From an uncultured Bacteroidales bacterium (GTDB lineage: Bacteria; Bacteroidota; Bacteroidia; Bacteroidales; UBA932), in assembly GCA_900544815.1 (NCBI GenBank), contig UQWT01000029.1:1-23998 (forward strand): a stretch of DNA of 23,998 nt, in the 5' to 3' direction. The stretch's first letter is position 1; each line of letters begins with the position of its first letter. Under the pieces are notes generated by a model. The model had not been told where the DNA came from, made no database searches, and worked only from the letters and a program-made list of their open reading frames with translations. Positions 8,297 through 15,838 of the stretch are shown piece after piece. Both the position numbers and the translations under genes were made by a program.

Positions 8297-9625
8297 ATGA
8301 ATACGTATCTCATTAAGAATCTAAAGCCGGCTCTATTTGGCATAGCAACTTTATGCTTGATATTTGCAACAGTGCATCATCTTGCAGCACAAGAAAATAG
8401 TAATTCAAAAGTATATACGATAGTAACTTGTCCTGCAGAAAATACCCGTAAAGGGGCAAACATAAGTTGGGCGGCAGATACGGCCTGTGGGCATACATTG
8501 GTGGAATATACAACAGTAAAAGATAAAAACTGGAAAAAAAGTATGGCTCTGCATCCTCACAGATATCGCTGTACAACTTACGACAGCATCTATTCCAAAC
8601 TGCCAAACGGAGAGAACTTTTATGAGAGTGCGCTCTTTGATAAATGCAATGCCGAGATAAGAGGACTTAAGCCAAACACAGGGTATAAATACAGAGTTAT
8701 AGGGGATACAGATACAAGCAGAGTGCACTATTTCAAGACATCGGGAGCAAAAGAGTGGAGCGCTTGCGTAATATCTGATTTTCATTCATATACGCCTCTG
8801 CCAAAACGAACAGAGGCAGCAATGGATATGGTAGACACTGTTGCGGCATATGGTAGTAGAACCCATGCCGCGGTAGATTGGGTACTTCATCTTGGTGATG
8901 TATGTGCATGGGGCGGCAGCTACTCATTTTGGAAGAGACTTTATGAGGAGGAGAATTTCCATAAATATATGTGGGGAGGCCTTAACGGCAATCACGATGA
9001 CATGACAAGGAAATATTTTACAACCAATAAATTTATACGAGATGCAAACTTCTATCCAAGAAACGGTTATGAGGGGGAAGAGGGGGTATGTTATTTCTTT
9101 GAGTATGGCGATGTGCTGTTTATAATGCTCAATAGCGAGCACATGAGAAAAGAGGAGGATCTGCAGCGGGCACAGAAGTGGGTGGAGGATCTCCTAAAGT
9201 CTCATAGAGCCAAATATAGGGTGGTGTGCGAACATTATCAGTGGTTTTTTGGAGCAGACGGGAGAGACTCGCAGTATGGCAGATGGCGCAATCTGTTTGA
9301 CAAATACGGGGTAGACTTGGCTTTGTCGGGAAACAATCACATATATGTAAGGACAAACGCATTGTATAATGGTGAGGAGACAGACGGAACAAAGGGTACT
9401 GTCTACTTGCAAACACCATCTTCCGATAACGAGAGGGGTGTGGAGTGTAATAATACCGTAGCGCCGGAGCATAATTCCAATATAATAAAGTATCGTTGGG
9501 CCGAGGGGGCCAACACTGTTGGCGCCTGCCATCTTAAGGTGACCCCCAAAAAGATGACTGTGGTGCTGTTAGATAGAAAGGGGAATGTATTGGATAGCGT
9601 GGATGTGTTGGCTAAGAGACGATAA
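8297..9625 (+). CDS. Secreted purple-acid-phosphatase-like metallophosphoesterase
   Basis: The 442-residue protein has a signal peptide (about residues 1-31, ending LAAQ), an N-terminal beta-sandwich/FN3-like region (about 38-148) and a calcineurin-like phosphoesterase domain. Metal-site motifs in order are Asp161 and His163 in SDFHS, Asp201 in HLGDV, Asn232-His233 in GNHDD, His313 in CEHYQ and SGNNHIY with His348. The layout matches purple acid phosphatases and related exported phosphohydrolases. The final motif reads GNNH where many relatives have GHxH, so one metal ligand may be altered. The ATG is chosen over an in-frame GTG 21 nt upstream because it gives a standard signal peptide and lies below a TAnnTTTG box. 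The substrate is unknown. Confidence 0.85.
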   Translation: MNTYLIKNLKPALFGIATLCLIFATVHHLAAQENSNSKVYTIVTCPAENTRKGANISWAADTACGHTLVEYTTVKDKNWKKSMALHPHRYRCTTYDSIYSKLPNGENFYESALFDKCNAEIRGLKPNTGYKYRVIGDTDTSRVHYFKTSGAKEWSACVISDFHSYTPLPKRTEAAMDMVDTVAAYGSRTHAAVDWVLHLGDVCAWGGSYSFWKRLYEEENFHKYMWGGLNGNHDDMTRKYFTTNKFIRDANFYPRNGYEGEEGVCYFFEYGDVLFIMLNSEHMRKEEDLQRAQKWVEDLLKSHRAKYRVVCEHYQWFFGADGRDSQYGRWRNLFDKYGVDLALSGNNHIYVRTNALYNGEETDGTKGTVYLQTPSSDNERGVECNNTVAPEHNSNIIKYRWAEGANTVGACHLKVTPKKMTVVLLDRKGNVLDSVDVLAKRR

Positions 9626-9639
9626 ATAGCTTTGGAGTT

Positions 9640-9778
9640 GGCGTTGGCATTGGCTTTTTGAGTAGAGAGGGTGATTAGAAACAGTTATGAACGACCTGTC
9701 AATCAACGAAAGAGCGGTAGCCGAAAGCAGCTTATAAGAAACGGCGTCTGTTGAAGGACCGTTAGGATGCAAAGCATA
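9640..9778 (+). repeat. Dispersed intergenic repeat, copy 2 (inverted relative to copy 1)
   Basis: Bases 9653-9778 are the reverse complement of 1-126 with 9 mismatches and no gaps, and similarity extends loosely to 9640. The copy contains TTAGAAACAGTT (9675-9686) and the small palindrome ATGCAAAGCAT (9767-9777). It may be part of a larger unit reaching 9858. The two copies flank a block of seven genes and lie in opposite orientation. Confidence 0.85.
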
Positions 9779-9858
9779 CTAAAAGGGACGACTTAGCTGT
9801 TTCAAGCTGATTGAAGGCTTAAGCAGTTGATTGGCACGGAGAGAAAAACTGTTTCTAA
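9675..9858. repeat. 184-bp segment with perfect 12-bp inverted ends (MITE-like or structured RNA)
   Basis: TTAGAAACAGTT at 9675-9686 is the exact reverse complement of AACTGTTTCTAA at 9847-9858. The 160 bp between them have no coding potential. The left arm lies inside the dispersed repeat, and sequence conservation extends about 35 bp outside it, so the 12-mers may be stem arms and not the element's true ends. No target-site duplication is evident. Confidence 0.5.
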
Positions 9859-9873
9859 ATATGAGTTAAAACA

Positions 9874-9900
9874 GCGTTAGCTTTGGCTTTGGCATTGGCA
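9874..9900. repeat. Hexamer-like run (GCNTTN type)
   Basis: This low-complexity run is built of GCGTTA, GCTTTG, GCTTTG and GCATTG units. Similar runs, in either orientation, occur at 125-139, 9638-9654, 14653-14680, 17473-17528 and 21884-21911. All are intergenic. Confidence 0.6.
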
Positions 9901-10010
9901 GGTTTTTAAGGGAAAGAGAGGAAAGAAGGTAGAGAGAGTGTTGACGTTAGTTTTTTTAGAGTAAAGTAAATTATAAACTAAATTTTGCGGGTAATTTCAA
10001 ATAAGACATT

Positions 10011-11312
10011 ATGAGGATAATCCATACGGCGGATTGGCATTTGGGGCAGACCTTCTTTGGGTATGACAGGACAGCCGAGCATACGAGGTTTTTTGATTGG
10101 CTCAAAGCAGTTGTAAAGGAGAAATCTGCAGATCTGCTGCTTGTTAGCGGAGATGTTTACGATACGCAAAACCCAAGTGCAGAGTCGCAACGTCTTTTTT
10201 ATAGATTCATAAAGGAGCTTAATAATGAGAATCCTACCTTGCAGGTGATCATTATTGCCGGCAATCATGACTCCGGTGCACGCTTGGAGGCTCCAAACCC
10301 GCTGTTGGATCTCTATAATGTGCAGGTTAGAGGGTATGTACACAGAAAAGACGACGATATAGACTACAAGAGACATATAATCCCAATAAAAGACTCTGCA
10401 GGAGATCTTGCCGCCTACTGTTTGGCAGTTCCATATCTCAGACAGGGCGATTTCCCCAAGGCAGACGGCTATTCAAAAGGGGTAGAGGCCCTTTATACAA
10501 AACTGTACGAAGCTGCCACAGAGATGTTAAATACCTGTAAGTCACACACAGGTACAGATATAAGGGGGGCGGCTGTTCCGATTATTGCAATGGGCCATCT
10601 CTACGCTAATGGTGCATCTGTTTTGGATGACGATAGAACGGAGGGTATTGTGATAGGGGGATTGGATGTCGTAGAGGCATCTGCCTTTCCTACCGGCCTT
10701 GCCTACATCGCGCTTGGGCATCTTCACAAGGCACAGAGAGTTGGAGGTTGTAATAATATAAGATATTCCGGAGCACCTCTGCCAATGTCGTTTGCGGAGA
10801 GGAACTATAGACAGGGGGTAGCCTGTGTTGAGATAACAGGTAATGGCAGTGGTGAAGGGGGGTATAATGTTACAATTGATAAGCTTGCGTACGATTCACC
10901 GGTCTCTCTGCTGAGAATTCCTAATGATGGCTACGGAGAGCTTAAAGAGATCTTGGATGCTATTTCTCTGCTTCCCGACAAATTTTTTGGAGAGACAGAC
11001 CTTTTTGCTCCGTTTTTGGAGGTGAGACTAAAATTTTGCGAACACGATCCTGCCATATTGCCGGCAATTGAGAAAGCCATAGAGAACAAAAATGTGCGGT
11101 TGGCAAGAATTATCCAATCAAAACAGGATGAAACAGATTCAGATGATGAGGTAACAGTTGCAACTGTTGACGACCTCAATAGTATAAAACCATTGGAGAT
11201 GATGAAGCGGATATACAGCAGAAACAGCGCAGGTGCACAGATGAGCGAAAGTTTGGAAAAGCTGCTTTGCAGTGTTATGAATGATGTTGAAAAAGAGGAG
11301 GACGGGCTATGA
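10011..11312 (+). CDS. sbcD: DNA exonuclease subunit SbcD (Mre11 homologue)
   Basis: This is the nuclease subunit of the SbcCD complex, which opens hairpins and trims DNA ends during repair and replication. The 433-residue protein has the calcineurin-like phosphoesterase motifs of Mre11/SbcD: TADWHLG (Asp8, His10), VSGDVYDTQNPS (Asp48), AGNHDSG (Asn85-Asp87) and GHLHKAQ further on. The C-terminal part is the capping and SbcC-contact region. Its stop overlaps the sbcC ATG as ATGA, indicating coupled translation of the two subunits. Confidence 0.95.
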   Translation: MRIIHTADWHLGQTFFGYDRTAEHTRFFDWLKAVVKEKSADLLLVSGDVYDTQNPSAESQRLFYRFIKELNNENPTLQVIIIAGNHDSGARLEAPNPLLDLYNVQVRGYVHRKDDDIDYKRHIIPIKDSAGDLAAYCLAVPYLRQGDFPKADGYSKGVEALYTKLYEAATEMLNTCKSHTGTDIRGAAVPIIAMGHLYANGASVLDDDRTEGIVIGGLDVVEASAFPTGLAYIALGHLHKAQRVGGCNNIRYSGAPLPMSFAERNYRQGVACVEITGNGSGEGGYNVTIDKLAYDSPVSLLRIPNDGYGELKEILDAISLLPDKFFGETDLFAPFLEVRLKFCEHDPAILPAIEKAIENKNVRLARIIQSKQDETDSDDEVTVATVDDLNSIKPLEMMKRIYSRNSAGAQMSESLEKLLCSVMNDVEKEEDGL

Positions 11313-14300
11313 AAATATTGGCTGTAAAGGGGTTGAACCTTGCATCATTAGAGGGGGAATTCTGCATAAACTTTAATGAAGAGCCGTTAAAATCTGCGGG
11401 ATTGTTTGCTATTACAGGACCAACGGGTTCGGGTAAATCTACCATATTGGATGCCATCTGTCTGGCCCTATATGATACAACTCCAAGATTCAGAAGAGGC
11501 AGTGGTACAATAAAATCTAAGGATGTTGGCAACAATACCCTTTCTCAGAATGATCCAAAGAATATATTAAGAAGGGGGGCTGCACAGGGCTATGCCGTTG
11601 TGGATTTTTCTGCTGTAGACGGAAAAATCTACTCTGCAAAATGGTCTGTCCGCAGAGCCAGAAACTCTGTAAAAGGGGCGCTTCAGGATGTTGAATACAG
11701 TGTGTTCAATGTAACAGACAAATGTGAGCTTAAAGGTACTAAAACAGAGTTGAAAAAGGCTGTTGAAGTTTTGGTGGGCCTTAATTTTGAACAATTTACA
11801 AGAGCGGTACTTCTTGCTCAAGGCGATTTTGCCGCCTTCCTCATGGCAGATAAGAACAGTAAGGCGGAGCTACTCAAAAAAATTACCGGCAGTACTATTT
11901 ACAGTAGGATCTCTGTAAGGATTTATGAGAAATATAAAGATGCTATGGCTGCTCTCTCTGCGGTTAATGAGAGGATTGGTGGCGTTAGCGTTATGCCAGA
12001 TGAGAAGTTGGCCCAAATGCGTGCTAATTTGGACTCCCTTGCTGCAGAAAAATCAGTTGCAGAGAGAAAGAGGGCAGATTGGGAGAGGTTGGCAGAGTGG
12101 CATAAGAAGAGGAATAATCTTATCCAGGCAAAAACAGAGGCTGAGGCAAGGTTATCCGTTGCCATTGCTGCAGTTGGTGCAGAGGATGAGAACAGAGAAT
12201 ATGTAAAGAGAGTTAGGGAAGCTTTGCAAATTAAAGATGTTTATGCTCAACTGCAACTTGGAAAAAGAGGCTACAACGATGCTGTTGCTCGGTTAGGAAA
12301 GGTTGAAAATGAGTTGTTGCAGGTTGAGGGACAGTTAACGGCGGCAAATGGTGAGGAGACGGAGTTGCAGGGGGATATAGACAGATTGAATGCCGAGTGG
12401 CAGGAACTTGATCCTAAACTAAAAAAAGCGTTAGGACTGGAGCAGAGTGTAAAGAGACTGGCTTTGCTGAAAAAAGATTCTGAAAAGGCAGTTAGCTGTT
12501 TTATGAATGATATTGAAAGCAATAGAAAACAATTGACTGCGGCTGAGGAGAAAATAGATTGTAAATTACAGGAACAGGAGAGAGTTGCCAAGTGGCAGAA
12601 CGAGAATATCTATTGTAAGACTGTTGCAGAGAATTACTCGGTTGTTTCAAAGCATATATCGGATTTTTACAATGCAGACAGGAGAGTAGCGGATTGCAAC
12701 AATAAAAAGATTGCAAAGGAGGCAGAGCTTTCTGTAGCTTTGTCTAAATTAGAATCTGTTGAAAAAGAGATAGAAAGGTTGAATAGTATTCTTCCGGCAG
12801 AGATAGTGGTTCTTAGAAACAGACTTGTTGAGGGGCAGCCGTGCCCTGTTTGCGGGAGTGTGCATCATTATGTTGGTGTCTTTGATGGTGTTACGGCAAA
12901 GGAGGAGGAGCTGGATACTGCAAGATCTGTTCAACAGAAGGAACGGGTGGCACTTTTAGAGAGGGCAGATAAGCTTAAAAAGGATATTTTGTCTATTGTA
13001 ACTCTTGCCGAAGAGTGCGAAAGAAACCGTGCGGGTGCTGTTGCTGCTGTAACCGAATTTGCTGGATGTATAGCGGATTGGCATACAAAACTCATAGAGG
13101 GTAAGTTGCAAAAGGCGATAGACGATTCTGCAAGATTCTGGAATGCCTCTGTGGAGAGGCTTAAATCTGCGGAGGATGCCATTAAAAACGGTGATGGGGA
13201 GGTGGCTTTGGCTAAAGAACGTATTAAGTTCTTTGAGCAACAACTTTCTGCTGAACAGATAAGGCTTAAATCTGTAACAGAGGAGATGGATTCGGCCAAT
13301 AGAGATCTGTTTGGCCTATTCAACGGGGTGCCTGCAGTGGATATAGAACAAGATTATATAACAAGGCGTTCAAAGGTTGAGGAGCAGAGCAAATTGCTTG
13401 CAGAGCAGTGTGTTACATTACAAAATGGTGTTGCTGCGCATAAGGCTGCAATAATTCAGTTGAATGATACCATAGACAGGAACAGAGCTCTTGCAGATAG
13501 ATGTAAGGTTACGGTGGATGAGTGGCTTAGGGCCCATAATGAAGCAAATTTGGAATTGCTGTTAAAGGTTTCTGCAGATGAGCTTGCAATGATAGAGAGG
13601 AAGATAAAGGTTGCAGATGATGGATTGGTCTCTGCCAAAGCAACATTAGATGAGAGAAATACAGCATTGGAGTTACATATAAGTTGCAAGCCGGGTGGGG
13701 TTGAAGATTTGGAAGAGGGCAAAGGACAGGATGGTAGCGATGCTTTAGACGCTTTTGAGGAGAGGATTGTTATTGTAAAAAAAAGAATAGAAGAGATAAG
13801 TAATGCAATCATAGAATTATCAGCTGCAATAAGGCAGAATGAGGAGAATGGCAGTTTAATGGGGCGGCTTGTTGAGGATAGAAACAGGAGGGAGAAGGAG
13901 CTTGCAGATTGGAGTAGACTGAATGCTGTGTTCGGTTCTGCAAACGGAGACAAACTCAATACTTTGGTCCAGTGCTATACACTTGATATTCTGCTTGGTT
14001 ACGCCAATATACATCTCTCTGCACTTACCGGCAGGTACACATTGAGGCGTACAGATGATGACTCGTTAGGATTGGAGGTGGTAGATCACGATATGCTTAA
14101 TGAGGTTAGGAGTGTGAACTCTTTATCGGGAGGAGAATCATTTTTAGTATCTCTGTCATTGGCATTAGGGCTCTCTTCATTGGCATCAAACAGAATGAAT
14201 GTTGAGTCTTTGTTTATTGATGAGGGCTTTGGTTCTCTTGATTCTCAAACGCTTACAGTTGCTATGGAGGCATTGGAGAGACTGCAGGGGTATGGCCGTA

Positions 14301-14413
14301 AGATTGGAATAATATCTCATGTGAGCGGTATGACGGAGCAGATTGCAACCAAAATAAGGATTGTGAGAGATGGAGCGTCAAACGGTCGCAGCCATATAGA
14401 GATTGATGGTTGA
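11309..14413 (+). CDS. sbcC: DNA repair ATPase SbcC (Rad50 homologue)
   Basis: This SMC-like ATPase is the partner of SbcD. The 1034-residue protein has Walker A GPTGSGKST at 37-45 and a long pair of coiled-coil arms. A zinc hook CPVC lies at about Cys512-Cys515 between the arms. The ABC signature LSGGESFLVSLSLALGL (near 940) and Walker B LFIDEGFGSLD (near 968) follow near the C-terminus. Length and order are normal for the family. It overlaps sbcD by 4 nt. The coiled-coil is Ala/Glu/Lys rich and produces long spurious frames on the opposite strand. Confidence 0.95.
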   Translation: MKILAVKGLNLASLEGEFCINFNEEPLKSAGLFAITGPTGSGKSTILDAICLALYDTTPRFRRGSGTIKSKDVGNNTLSQNDPKNILRRGAAQGYAVVDFSAVDGKIYSAKWSVRRARNSVKGALQDVEYSVFNVTDKCELKGTKTELKKAVEVLVGLNFEQFTRAVLLAQGDFAAFLMADKNSKAELLKKITGSTIYSRISVRIYEKYKDAMAALSAVNERIGGVSVMPDEKLAQMRANLDSLAAEKSVAERKRADWERLAEWHKKRNNLIQAKTEAEARLSVAIAAVGAEDENREYVKRVREALQIKDVYAQLQLGKRGYNDAVARLGKVENELLQVEGQLTAANGEETELQGDIDRLNAEWQELDPKLKKALGLEQSVKRLALLKKDSEKAVSCFMNDIESNRKQLTAAEEKIDCKLQEQERVAKWQNENIYCKTVAENYSVVSKHISDFYNADRRVADCNNKKIAKEAELSVALSKLESVEKEIERLNSILPAEIVVLRNRLVEGQPCPVCGSVHHYVGVFDGVTAKEEELDTARSVQQKERVALLERADKLKKDILSIVTLAEECERNRAGAVAAVTEFAGCIADWHTKLIEGKLQKAIDDSARFWNASVERLKSAEDAIKNGDGEVALAKERIKFFEQQLSAEQIRLKSVTEEMDSANRDLFGLFNGVPAVDIEQDYITRRSKVEEQSKLLAEQCVTLQNGVAAHKAAIIQLNDTIDRNRALADRCKVTVDEWLRAHNEANLELLLKVSADELAMIERKIKVADDGLVSAKATLDERNTALELHISCKPGGVEDLEEGKGQDGSDALDAFEERIVIVKKRIEEISNAIIELSAAIRQNEENGSLMGRLVEDRNRREKELADWSRLNAVFGSANGDKLNTLVQCYTLDILLGYANIHLSALTGRYTLRRTDDDSLGLEVVDHDMLNEVRSVNSLSGGESFLVSLSLALGLSSLASNRMNVESLFIDEGFGSLDSQTLTVAMEALERLQGYGRKIGIISHVSGMTEQIATKIRIVRDGASNGRSHIEIDG

Positions 14414-14535
14414 GTTTAGGGTGAATGGGACAAATAAAAGCGCTTGTGTGTTACGCTTGTATATAAAAAATGGCTATCTTTGGGGCCTAACGGGCGTAGC
14501 TTTTTGGGCTAATGCCAAAGCAAATAAAAGTTAAT

Positions 14536-14643
14536 AGTTTACAGTTCATAGTTTATAGCATTAAAGGAAAAAAGTTTTTTACTATCAACTTTCCTTCAGT
14601 TAGTGTTAAAACTATCTATACACTATAAACTCTCAACTATAAA
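14536..14643. repeat. Fold-back intergenic element with imperfect ~24-bp inverted arms
   Basis: The left arm (TAGTTTACAGTTCATAGTTT and onward) pairs with the complement of the right arm ending at about 14643; I count 21 of 24 matching positions. The right arm and its flank (14615-14654) are nearly identical, in reverse complement, to 21910-21949. The whole 280-bp gap between sbcC and prfB is otherwise AT-rich and gene-free. Confidence 0.6.
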
Positions 14644-14654
14644 CTAAATTAAGG
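14615..14654 (-). repeat. 40-bp dispersed repeat core, copy A
   Basis: The reverse complement of this stretch matches 21910-21949 at 39 of 40 positions. A hexamer-like run (14653-14680) adjoins it, as one does at the second copy, so run and core travel together. Confidence 0.8.
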
Positions 14655-14693
14655 CTAAAGCCAACGCTAACGCAAAGCTTAATTATATTTATT

Positions 14694-15786
14694 ATGGAGA
14701 ATAATTTTAGTGAACGTTTGGATGCGTTAAGGAGGTCTCTTTGACTATGCCGGTAAGGTAAAGGAGGTTGAGACAATGACTGCGAGAAGCGAGGCTGCAG
14801 ATTTTTGGGAAAATCCAAAAGATGCGGAGCAGTTTCTTAAAAAGTTGTCTGCGGTAAAGTATTGGGTTACAACAATAGACAACATACAGAGGGAGTTAGA
14901 TGACTATGCCGTGTTAGAGATGATGGCGCAAGAGGAGGAAGAGAATGGCAATGAATCGCAAATGCAGGCAGAGGTTGCCGGGCAGGAGAAAAAAATGAAC
15001 GGGCTTATAGAGGAGCTGGAGACAAGAAGCATGCTTGGGGAGGAGGGAGACAACCTTGGAGCGCTGTTAAAGATTAATTCCGGGGCAGGTGGTACGGAGA
15101 GCAATGATTGGAGTGCAATGCTGCTTAGAATGTATACACGTTGGGGAGAGAGAAATGGCTATAAGGTAAATGTACATGAGGTGTTGGATGGTGATGAGGC
15201 CGGCATAAAATCTGCCGTTGTTGAGTTTGAGGGGGAGTATGCATATGGTTATCTTAAATCTGAGAGCGGTGTACATAGACTTGTACGTATCTCACCGTTT
15301 AATGCGCAGGGCAAGAGGCAGACGACATTTTCGAGCGTGTTTGTATATCCGTTGGTAGATGAGAGCATAGAGATTGTCATTAACCCAAGCGATTTAGAGT
15401 GGGACACGTTTCGTTCGAGCGGTGCAGGCGGCCAGAATGTAAACAAGGTTGAAACCGGTGTGCGTGTAAGGCATATTCCAACAGGTATAATGGTAGAGAA
15501 TACCGAAACCCGCTCACAATTGGATAACAGGCAGAATGCTTTGAGGATACTAAAGTCTCATCTATATGAGATGGAATTGGAGAAGAAACGACAGAAGCAG
15601 GCTGAGTTGGAGGGGCAGAAGAAGAAGATAGAGTGGGGGTCTCAGATAAGGAGCTACGTGCTTCATCCTTATAAGATGGTAAAGGATCTTAGGACAGGTT
15701 ATGAAACAACAGATACAACAGCTGTTTTAGACGGGGATCTCAATGAATTCATGAGGAGCTACCTGTTGCTCGAAACAAAAAAATAA
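14694..15786 (+). CDS. prfB: Peptide chain release factor 2, with programmed +1 frameshift
   Basis: RF2 ends translation at UGA and UAA. The gene starts at ATG 14694 and reads 16 codons to CTT (14739-14741), then meets in-frame TGA at 14742-14744. Skipping T14742 continues the frame at GAC 14743 and gives a 363-residue protein. The site reads AGG AGG TCT CTT TGA C, with the Shine-Dalgarno-like AGGAGG three bases before CTT, the same architecture as the E. coli prfB frameshift site. Downstream are the stop-codon recognition motif SPF (residues 200-202) and the catalytic GGQ (245-247), both intact. Low RF2 lets the ribosome pause and shift, giving autoregulation. An ORF caller would start falsely at ATG 14776. 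Confidence 0.95.
14730..14745 (+). promoter_or_regulatory. prfB: prfB +1 frameshift site (AGGAGG, CTT TGA C)
   Basis: The element comprises a Shine-Dalgarno-like hexamer (14730-14735), a three-base spacer TCT, the slippery codon CTT (14739-14741) and the in-frame UGA stop followed by C, a weak termination context. All parts known to be needed in E. coli are present. Bacteroidetes rarely use Shine-Dalgarno sequences at starts, so keeping one here points to direct selection on the frameshift. Confidence 0.93.
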
Positions 15787-15838
15787 ACTTTGGACAAACA
15801 GATATAATAATAGATTAAATACTAAAACATAAGAGGTT

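Larger units (their letters stand above)
9626..10010. other. 385-bp gene-free gap holding repeat elements
   Basis: No convincing gene lies here. From left to right it contains a GGCGTTGGCATTGGC run, copy 2 of the dispersed repeat, a perfect 12-bp inverted repeat pair, a second hexamer-like run (9874-9900) and a purine-rich GAGAGG-type tract (about 9905-9940). The last 70 bp before sbcD are AT-rich and contain an imperfect promoter-like TAAATTTTG, one base too long for TAnnTTTG. No terminator is obvious after the metallophosphoesterase. Confidence 0.7.

Noticed and set aside
9569..9772. 67-residue frame on the minus strand across repeat copy 2, similar to a frame in copy 1
   Set aside because: Eight of nine codon differences between the copies are non-synonymous or lose the stop, and the frame runs into the 3' end of the phosphoesterase gene. 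This fits a non-coding repeat.
9874..9900. CRISPR-like or tandem repeat array in the hexamer-like runs
   Set aside because: Units are about 6 bp, degenerate and without spacers; no cas genes are present.
13456..13959. 167-residue minus-strand Ser/Leu-rich frame opposite sbcC
   Set aside because: It is the complement of the coiled-coil coding sequence; Ser/Leu-rich composition is expected from that shadow.
14694..14776. prfB as a pseudogene because of an in-frame TGA
   Set aside because: The TGA sits in a complete programmed frameshift site, and the rest of RF2 is intact.
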